64,000 bases of DNA from Myxocyprinus asiaticus. Its lineage: Eukaryota; Chordata; Actinopteri; Cypriniformes; Catostomidae. Under the pieces are notes generated by a model. The model was given only the letters and a program-made list of their open reading frames with translations. It ran no database searches and had not been told where the DNA came from. Made by a program: the position numbers and the translations under genes. Numbering within the stretch: the first letter of the stretch is position 1; every line of letters begins with the position of its first letter. Below, one piece after another: positions 13,401 to 23,500 of the stretch. Where the stretch lies: contig NC_059382.1 of assembly GCF_019703515.2 (NCBI RefSeq), forward strand, positions 14,115,001-14,179,000. The letters are read 5' to 3'.

Positions 13401-14495
13401 CGTCTTGTCTGTCGTTTGGCATGAGCGCGTGTTGCCTTTGTCTCTGGCGATATGTGCTTGTGTCATTCGGGTGTTATGTCTGTGAGAGCGCGTGGCTTTG
13501 TTTAGTTTCTGTATTGCCACGTGTCTCTCAGTCTTGCGTCACACCCCGCCTCCTTGTCTGCTCATTATTAGTTTATTGGTTTCACCTGTCCCTTGTTTAC
13601 CTGTTTGATTTCTCTTTCTTTATTAGCTCCTCGTGTGTGCTGTCCTGTGCTGCATTGTCTTCATTCGTTGGTTGGTTTTCTTCCCTGTCTGTTCAGTTCA
13701 TCGTGTATTTATTTCAGTTGGTTTTGTTGGTGTTCTTTACTCCCTCGAGAGAGTTTATGCTATGTTTGTTTTTTATTTCAAATAAAAGCTCATTGATGCC
13801 ATCTGCGCTTGGGTCCTTCCTTCAAACACCCCTTTACGTAACAACTTCAGCTCCTGATTCATCTTGCACCATTTGTGGTGTGCTATTACTATTCTGTGCA
13901 ACTGTACTTACGATTTTGCTTGGGGACCGATAAAATCGGTGAACAAAAAAAACATATACTTTGCATAGTGGCACGAGTTTTGCATAGGCAAGCTAGCACC
14001 ACTTACATTTTCTTCAGAAACTTAAAAGTCTAGTTTTTAATTCGCCCATTACTGTGTTTCTATTTTGAGAGGAGGAAATTCTTGTTTTATCTGTATGCAT
14101 GTTGTTTAACTGTGGTTAGTGCAGAGAGACACTGAACCACGTGGTACCCTGTGTGGAATGTGAAAAGACTCATAAATTAGTCTGACCGCATCCAATTATT
14201 GTCTACATTACAGATGAAAACCATTTTAGTTTGACATAATGCATCAAACAGAAGCTTAGAGAGGCTAATTTTTTAATGGCAAGTTGGTTTCAATGGCAAG
14301 TGAAAATGTATCTCTTTGTAGGGCCACAATGACTTGACAAATCATCCTTTAACAAACCAAATGTCTATTGCTTGCATCTGTTTTTGCCACTCATGTTTCT
14401 TTTTTTTTTTTTTAAATCAAGCATCCCTTTTATAACCGGTCACCTGTTTCACAAAAAAAATAAAAATAAATAAATAAAAATAATAATAATAATAT

Positions 14496-14530
<35 letters not shown>

Positions 14531-17500
14531 TGAAGAAATTAGCAACAGTGTAGTTTTAGTTGATCACAGATGAGGTGAATGCCTTTCTCTCTTGGTGATC
14601 ACACTTTGCAATGGTGTTCATCACAGATTTAACCATCTGTCACCACTGATACCATAATATGTACCACTTCAAAATGGGCCCCTGGGAAAGCCACTCATGT
14701 TTGTCACTCTTGAACAGATGATGGTTATGTGAGGATGTTCTTACGAGGACGTCCAATTACCATGCATATTCCATACCAGCTGAGGGACAGCTACAGCCTT
14801 GAACACAAGGTGGCGCTGCCAGAACGTAAGCTGAAGCTTCAATGGGTGTATCCTTGTAATTTCCCTGAAACTTTTTCTGAATGTAACTGTGGAAAAAATT
14901 AATTCTGTTCTTTGTTACCAGACAGATCCAAATACATAAATATTTGATCTCATCTTCAAAAGCATTGTTTTTGCTGGATATGTTAGACAGGCTCATAGAT
15001 GGGAGTCCATTTTACTATAATTCAACCAATACAGAAAATGTTTTATAGGTCATATTTTAAGTAAATTAAATTAATAATATAATGCATCACTGACTATCAA
15101 TTAACTTTAAGCTAATTTTCTAAATAGATTGAACTGAAACAGAATTAACACCTGGGAAGAGTGGGAAAAGGAAACTGATTGAAGAGCACATACAGTAGGC
15201 TATCTTAGGTCATGTACTGCAGTCCTTGGCAAGCTTTACATTTCTTAACACACTTCATTAGGTATGGCTATAGGGGCAGAGACTGCCGTTCCAACCTCTA
15301 CCTGCTGCCGACGGGAGAGATTGTGTACTTCAATGCTTCTGTGGTGGTGCTCTACAACGTAGAGGAGCAGCAACAACGACATTATATGGGCCATAATGAT
15401 GATGTCAAGTGGTAAATCTATAAAATATATGTGCTTAGGCTGTGCTGTCTGCATCTGTTATGTACTGTAAATAGGGTATATAATATATACAGTGGCTCCC
15501 AAAATTATTTGGATACTAAAAGTAATAGTTCACTCAATTTAAATTCTCTCATCATTTACTCACACTCGTGCCATCCCAGATGAGTATGGATTTCTTTCTT
15601 CTGCAGAACACAAACGAACTATTATGCTGAGTTACACCTATTATAACTTCTAAAGACATGGATTTAACCACTGGAGTCGTATGGTTTATTTTTATGCTGC
15701 CTTTATGTGCTTTTTGTAGCTTAAAAGTTCTGTCCACCATTCTCTTGCATTAAAAGGACCAACAGAGCTGAAATATTCTTCTAAAAATCTTTTTGTGTTC
15801 AGCAGAAGAAAGAAAGTCATACACATCTGGGATGACATGAGGGTGAGTAAACCAAATACAGAAACACTTGAATGGTGATCTTTGATGAAGCCATTATCAA
15901 GTGTCCAAATAATTTTTTGTCTTAATTTTAAACAGAATATCTATTGTTTTGCAGGGAGAGAAGTGATAGAAATACATTTTTCAAACTGTTATGACATACA
16001 GGGAACACAGTCTTTTATGCAGATTATTCTCAAATGAGGTCATTGTTCATAGGTCCATAAGTGTTATCAATGTGCTTATCATCGAAGTGAGAAAACAAAT
16101 TGTACATCTGTCCGTCAAGCAACAAAAAGAGCCAAAGTACTCCGGAAGTGTTGTTAGTTTCTCTGCAAATTTGCATTTTTAGGGCCAGATCTGCCTTCGG
16201 TTAACAGACTCTTATCTTCAAGATAAGCAAATCTTGCAGTATATTAAAATGAACCTGCAATCAAACCAAATCTCTTTTGCCTTCCGTTTTCTCTTTGTTG
16301 TTTGGCTGCTAGGCAATTCTTGTGTTATTAAAGGGGCAGTTCACAAAAATAGATAATTCTGTCATCATTTAATCACCCACATGTCATTCCAAACCTGACT
16401 TTCTATTTGTGGAACCTGAAAGGAGAAGTTTAGCAGTATGTCCATGCTGCCCTTTTCTTACAGTGAACATGGATGGGGGACCAGGGGCTGTCAAGTGCCA
16501 AAAGGACAAAAACACCATAAAAGCATCATAAAACATGTTCAAACAATCTGTGAGCTATATTCCAAGTCTTCAGAAGACAAACAATAAATTTGTGCTAGGA
16601 ACAGACAGAAATTAAGTAGTTATTCACTAAAAGTCTTGCTTGACATCTGTGGTCACCATTCACTTTTATTGCATGGAAAAGAGCAGCTTGAACATTCTGC
16701 TAAAAGTAACTTATTTTGTGTTGCACGAAAAAAAGGTTATTTTGAACTTCCTATAACAATTCGGATGCTATAACAAGTCATCTACACAGCAAATGAGCAA
16801 TTTGTTGTAAAACTAGCTAATTCAAATTTGCTGCAAATTAAAATAGCACTGTTGAATATGTAAAAGTATGTATGGAACGTTCTCTATGCGACTTCTGAAA
16901 TCCCTTTGCTGGTTTGCAAAACAGTCACAGTGTTCTGCTTTTCCTGGGATCAGAGAGATTGGAAATCTTTTCTGACAAGCACTGATCCTGACAAAGTTCT
17001 CTTTGCAGTTTGGCCATCCATCCAGACATGGTCACCATAGCAACAGGACAAGTTGCTGGAACATCCAAAGATGGCAAAGTAAGGTTAAAAATATACATTC
17101 TGCAGGAGTATATCAATGTGTTGACCTTGTGGCTTTAATAAACACTCAGAGACAAATCCCCTGTGCATTTCCCATTATATCTCAGTCGACATATGTTAGA
17201 TTATCAATTTGCCATTTGAAGTGCGTTAGATACCTTAATTTGTATCAGAGAAGATCTTAAAGTCCAATTGTGTTTACATAGCTTCATCTTTGTTTTCCCA
17301 TTAGCCTTTGCAGCCTCACATCCGTGTCTGGGACTCTGTCAGTTTGAACACCCTCCATTTGATCGGGACGGGTGTATTCGACCGCGCTGTCACCTGTGTT
17401 GCCTTCTCCAAGTCTGTAAGCGTCTTACCATTTTAAATTCTGGATAAATTGTCTGTGCAGTTTATTGGTGCTAGTATTTGCTCTAAAATATGAGAAAATG

Positions 17501-20500
17501 CACAAATGGATGTACACAATGAGTATTTGAATACTTTTGAATGACTGAATGAACAATGGTGTTTTAGATAGCTTTAATATCTCTCCCTTCTCAGAATGGT
17601 GGTGCTCATTTGTGTGCAGTTGACGATGCAAATGACCACATTTTGTCTGTTTGGGACTGGCAGAAAGAAAAACAACTGGCGGAGGTTAAGGTGAGACTGG
17701 GCGCCTGACATGCTTACTACTTTAAACAAAGCAGTATTGCTGGCCTAAACTGTACAATTTCCCAGTATAGTGTGGCTTGTGCTAGATGTCTTTTTATACA
17801 CTTAATAAAGGTTCTCATGCATCCTGGAAAATCTGGAATTTTGCAATGCAGTTTTCCAGTCATGTAAAATTAGAAAAATAACTAAATGTTCTGGAAAATA
17901 ATAATTTGTCTTGGAAAATATTTTAGTATAATAAAACGGGTTGACTGTTGCTAGCAAGGTTTTCATTACATGTACAAAAACATGGTAGCGATCGGGACTT
18001 GGAATAGGAATCAAATAAACAAACTCGTATAGTTTTGTCTCTGCCGGCAGCTGCACATTGTGAAACAACGTCAACGGTTAAGGGCGCTTACACCCTCATG
18101 ATTGATTACAGCAGCATCCAATCGTGTGCTTGGCAATCGCGGTCCAACCGAGGCAGATCTTTTGATTGGTTACAGCTACAGCCAATCGCGTGCTTGGCGC
18201 GTGCACAGTGAGTGGCACTCGTGAAACTTCTCATTTAAAAACAAACTGAATGACCTGGAACATGTACCGACAGACTGAAAGAGAAGAGCATGTTTTTTGT
18301 TCACTTCACCATCGTCATGTGAGTCTACCTTATTCATCACTGAGAGAAAAGGGTGGAAAAGCTATTAATGCGTAAAAATGACTGATGTTTATACACGTTG
18401 ATGGGCCTCCACATGACTCACGTCAGCGCTGCCGAATATATTGTAGTCTATGAAGTGATGCATCAGCGCAACCTCGGCTCCAACTTCACACCAGTGTTTT
18501 TCACACACGTTTTTGCCTCACAGATAATGGCTTTGAGAGTACAAAGCTACAAGAAATATTTTTAAACTGTCCAAATTTATGAAGAGATATTGAATGTCTC
18601 ATAATTTATTTTAATTATTACCTTATTGTTTCCGGGTATCCAGAGACCCCAATTATTGAACTACAGTAATTACAATTATCAAAAAAATAAATAAAAATGC
18701 TAAGACCTAAACATAAACAAGTCCTCTTTTTATTTTCTGTAATCAAAGCAATTGCCATTTTTTTTCTCTTCCAAATACATGTTTTCAATGTTTATTATGC
18801 ACACTTCCCGCTTTCTTGCATGGCAAGCTTGTAAATTCACCCCTCCGTGGCGCTTTCTGCAGCGCTTGTCATGTGGAGGACAAAGCGTCGCTTAACGTTG
18901 CCGTTGAACGGAGCGTTGATACCTCAACTCAGCTTTACAATGACGAAAGGACATTATTGAAAATCAATATTATTATTATTATTAGGCTATTATTGTTGTC
19001 TTTTCTGATAAAAGTCATGCTCAGCAGTTTAAATGCTGTAGGAAAATGATACAGTAGATCTGCTTTGTTCTTATAATGCTTAAATATTCTACTGAAGTCA
19101 GTAGATTTGTCATGCAGATTTTAATAAAGGAGAAGGTAAAGGCATAATTGATACTCATTAATATTATTAGACTATTATTGATTGTCTTTTTGGATGAAAA
19201 GTCATGCTTGGCAGTTCACAAACTGAAGGAAAACTATAGATCTGCTTTGTTCTTATAATGCTTAAATACTATATAAAGTATCTTGGCAGATTTTGGTCAT
19301 GAACATCTCAAAATCATTCAGTGACTCACTCATAGCACATAAGATGCTCATTTGTCACCATCTAGTGGCATCTCCAGAAGGAGTCACTTAACTAGTCAAT
19401 TAATTAAACTGAACAAATTTGTGAAAACAGAAGCAAGCCACAAAAAAAGTACCCTTTATTTTTGCAGCTAATTATGCACTATTGTGCAGATAATTTTCTA
19501 TATTTGAATCATTGAAATGGCTTAAGTTGGTGCTTTTAGCTTATTCTTTAAAAAAATAAAAAAATAAAAATAAAAACAGAAAACATGTTCGTGGACCAGT
19601 AATTGCCTCACCCCTCATGAGTTTGCATCCCTGTGAGTTATACACTTTCACAGTCTGACCACTGATTTTCTTTTTTATGATTTCACACTGGGTTGGTAGC
19701 GTGGTGATTCGGCCTTATTACCTCAGGATGTAAATTCATTTTCAATAATTCTATGATTGGAGTTAGCTTATACCATGGTTACCACATGTAGTATGCTGAA
19801 AACACAGAATCTAGTCATAAAAATAGCATTAGCAATAAAATGCAGAATGTCATGGAATATGACACATTTGGATGAAAATTAATGTTTGAAAGTACAATTA
19901 ATCAAATTAAAATTGTGATATGTCCTAGTGTGATAATTAAACTAAAAAAGGCTCTGATTTAATTGAATAAATAAATAATCTGCAAGTGATGCACGCTTCA
20001 AAATGAATGTGTAGAGCCGGCCGCTCATACACTGAAAACACCTCATCATGATCATCACGTGCATGTGTGTGTGTGTGAGAGATGACAGAGAGCACTCTGA
20101 AGTGCACAGCACATACAGACTATGTATTTATTAAATTGAATCACAGCTTTGGAGCAAACTGTTTATCTGGAGGTGTGAAACTACTGTCAAAAACAAACAG
20201 AAACGCCAAAATAAATTGATTTAAATGGACGCATGTGTTTTTGCTTAAATATTACACTTGTTGGGCACATAAAATGTCCTGGAAATGTCCTGGAGAATTG
20301 TGCCTTGAAAATAGTGGGAACCCTGTTAATGTTTCTTACAACAGGAACCTGAGTATTTGACCTTTCACAGACAAAGTGGTTCAAAACCCTGACAGTCTGT
20401 TCGATCTGGAAGATGTAATTTTAACCAGCGTCAGAACTTTTATGAAGGGGCAATATTTGCCCCCTAGAGTTGGTTTTCATGGGCATTTTTTACCTCTATA

Positions 20501-23500
20501 TGGGCATATTTTTTTCTAACCATAAAAAACGCTGTGTCATTTCATGTTAATATTTTTAATCTGTTCAATAAAATACATTTTCAATAAAAATAAAATTAAA
20601 TCACCATCAACTAATATTTTGTATGATAATATATTTAAACAGACCTAGAATAAAATATATCAGATGATGCAAACAAAACAGATGAATTTATAGACAATTT
20701 AGAAATTGACAGTTTAAAATGGGTGCATGTCCCCCCCCCCAAAAAAAGTTTGCTTCATAATCTTCCATTAAAATATACTTGCTCTCTGATAGACCTTCCT
20801 TTTCGGCTGATGTCACAAAATTCTCTTATTTCTCAACCACCTGGCTGCATTCTAGTATGCAAAGGCCACTTCTTACCATCCAATCAATTCTGGAATGATA
20901 AAATCAAGCCTCGCCCTACATATTTTCCCTGTTTCACCCAGTGAAATGTGTAGCAAATGCTGTTTCATGTTGACTTTAAAGCATTAGCTTTTCTGTAACA
21001 CATTATAAAACACTAAAACATTCATTGTCAGGGGTTAGAACAATATTGATCAGATGTTTTCCTTGCTCCTTTTAAGATGTTTAACAGATATTTGAACATA
21101 AATGGCACGTAATCTGTTTATGCAAAAATCACGCAATTTTTAATAGAGCGCAATGTTTTCCAAATGATGTGCTCTTTCACACATTGCCACTTTGTTTTAG
21201 AAATAGGCGGATAATGTAAGATTTCCTTTTACGTTTCTCATTTTGTGTCAAATTTACTTTGCAGTGTTCCAATGATTCTGTGCTTGGTGTTGTCTTCCAC
21301 CCCATGGAGGCCAACCTGATTGTCACCTGTGGGAAATCTCACCTCAACTTTTGGATGGTGGAAGGGAACATTCTGACAAAGCGCCAGGGACTTTTTGAGG
21401 TTAAGATAATTTACTTATAATATTCTCCCTGCAATACAATGTTAGTATTAAGTGATATACAGTATTTGCACTTCTTGGGCTTTATCACAAGCACAATGAA
21501 TTTCTGTATAAAGTGTTGAAAAATCCAATCTTCCATAAATTATCAAGTTTCTGAATTGTTTTACAACCAATTTACAATTTTAAAGAATAAAGACCACTTT
21601 CTGCATGTGAATCATTCTGTGTTTGTTACATGTGATTGCCCACACTTTTTTTTACTCATTTTTTTTTTGTGGTTTCAGAAACATGAAAAACCCAAGTATG
21701 TACTATGTGTTGCTTTCGCTGAGAACGGAGATGCAATCACTGGGGATTCAAGTGGAAACATTTATATCTGGGCTAAAGGTCTGGAAATAATTATGCCTTT
21801 ATACAAGTTTCTATACTGTGATTGACTTATCCAGATGCTAGTTTTGAAAGTCTGAAATTTCTAAGTAATACTTCTATATGCACATTCAACAGTACATTCA
21901 TATATTTGACTGCTGTTGGTGGAGATACTCCCTCAGTGTTCCTGTGACTTGATGGTGAATCTGATTTGATGATGAACTTTGATTTAAAGGTGGAAACAGG
22001 ATCAGCCAGGTGGTTTCGGGAGCCCATGAGGGTGGGATCTTCTCTCTATGTTTGCTGAAGGACGGAACGCTGGTATCCGGCGGAGGGAAAGACCGCAAAG
22101 TGTTGCTCTGGGATCACGATTACCGTAAAAAGAGTGAGATTGAGGTAGAATTATTGTTTTCTTATTCTTACAAACAATTCTATGAAATTAAAGAATGCCT
22201 GACTCTCGTAATTAAATCCAGAGAGCAGAGTGGAATTAGATACTCATCTCAAAGATGACATGAAAGCAATCATTTTTATTGTTTTGAAAGAATATTGTGG
22301 ACAATTTATCATAGTACTAAAATCCATTTCAGGCATTGCATTTGTCTTATCTATTAGATATAGCAGCATCAGCAACGTTCTCAATGAGTTCACTCAATTT
22401 AGAACAATGTGGACAAATCTTGCTGCAGCTGAGATGCACGGATTAGATGCAGAGGTTACATGTTCCTTAAAGTTTTCTCTGCGTAATCAGGTTTCTGAGG
22501 CTTTTGGCCCCGTCCGCACTTTAGCAGAGGGAAAACAAGATGAGCTGTTTGTGGGAACAACCCGGAACGCTATTCTACGGGGCTCTTTCTCTGGTTCCCT
22601 CACTCCTATTGTTCAGGTATAGATGGAAAGATGATATGACTCCATGATGTCTTTGATGGAGAGTTGCCATTCTAACCCTGGTCTCTATGTATTCTCCCTA
22701 TGAAAGGGTCACACAGATGAGTTGTGGGGTCTAGACGTGCATCCCAGTACTGAGCAGTTTGTGACATGTGGTCAAGACAAGCAGGTCTATCTTTGGGACA
22801 CCGGCTCCCATCTGCCTCTGTGGAGCAAGAACATTGAGGTTATTATGAACGGCAGCTCTCTCTTTCCATTTGGAATCTTTTTACAAATATTACCTGTTGT
22901 GCAGATTTTATTTTTTGTGCTATATTATATACCGTACTTGGGAACGGAAAAGTGTCTACTGTGTTTACATTGACTTTAGGGAGCAAATGATATTTTAGCC
23001 TGGAATTTGTGTTGTGTCTTTACATTTAAATGTTAATTTGATCATTTTTGTTTTGCCGGGGTGGCTCCAGGACCCTGGTCGTTCTGTCGGCTTTCATCCC
23101 AGTGGCACTGTGCTTGCTGTGGGCACCATGACAGGAAGGTAAGGTTGCTCTTGGGAACTTCACAATAAGGTTGTACCTGTCACATCAAGAACTGACAGCT
23201 GATTTTAACCAAAAACAATTTAAACCTAAAGATTGACTTGGATTTGCTGACCCATATAGTCTTATTCGATGTATGCTGAAACTTGGTGGCATGGTTGCAG
23301 CAAAAACAAAAGGTTTTGGTTATAATGCCATTATGCCTTGTTTGTGGTCAGTAATCATTAATTCATGCGAGGAAGCATATTTTACTATACTGTCCTTGTT
23401 TTAAAAACACTAGACAACATTTCTATTCTGAAAATTCTTTATTGGATGTGTTTAAAAAGGTTTCACCAGGATTGTTTTTTTAATTATTATAATTTATTTA

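Larger units (their letters stand above)
17807..20325. mobile_element. candidate 2.5-kb hAT-like element in eml2 intron 10
   Basis: The right end, inverted, reads CAGGGTTCCCACTATTTTC, with TCCAGGACATTTCCAGGACA just inside. The left end reads AAAGGTTCTCATGCATCCTGG with repeated TGGAAAAT/CTGGAAA motifs. Ends pair as CAGGGTTCYCA-type termini. No clear 8-bp duplication remains (CACTTAAT versus TTAATGTT). No transposase frame is visible, so it would be nonautonomous. Nested repeats occur at 18966-19294 and 19895-20040. Confidence 0.45.

Noticed and set aside
13117..13933. Cys/Leu/Ser-rich ORFs up to 201 codons resembling membrane proteins
   Set aside because: They lie in the solo LTR and are a by-product of its TG- and CT-rich composition; no family motif is present.
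22230..22490. Upstream extension of eml2 exon 14 as open frame
   Set aside because: The open frame starts in intron 13; the CAG/GTTTCT acceptor at 22490 and EML family alignment place the exon start at 22491.
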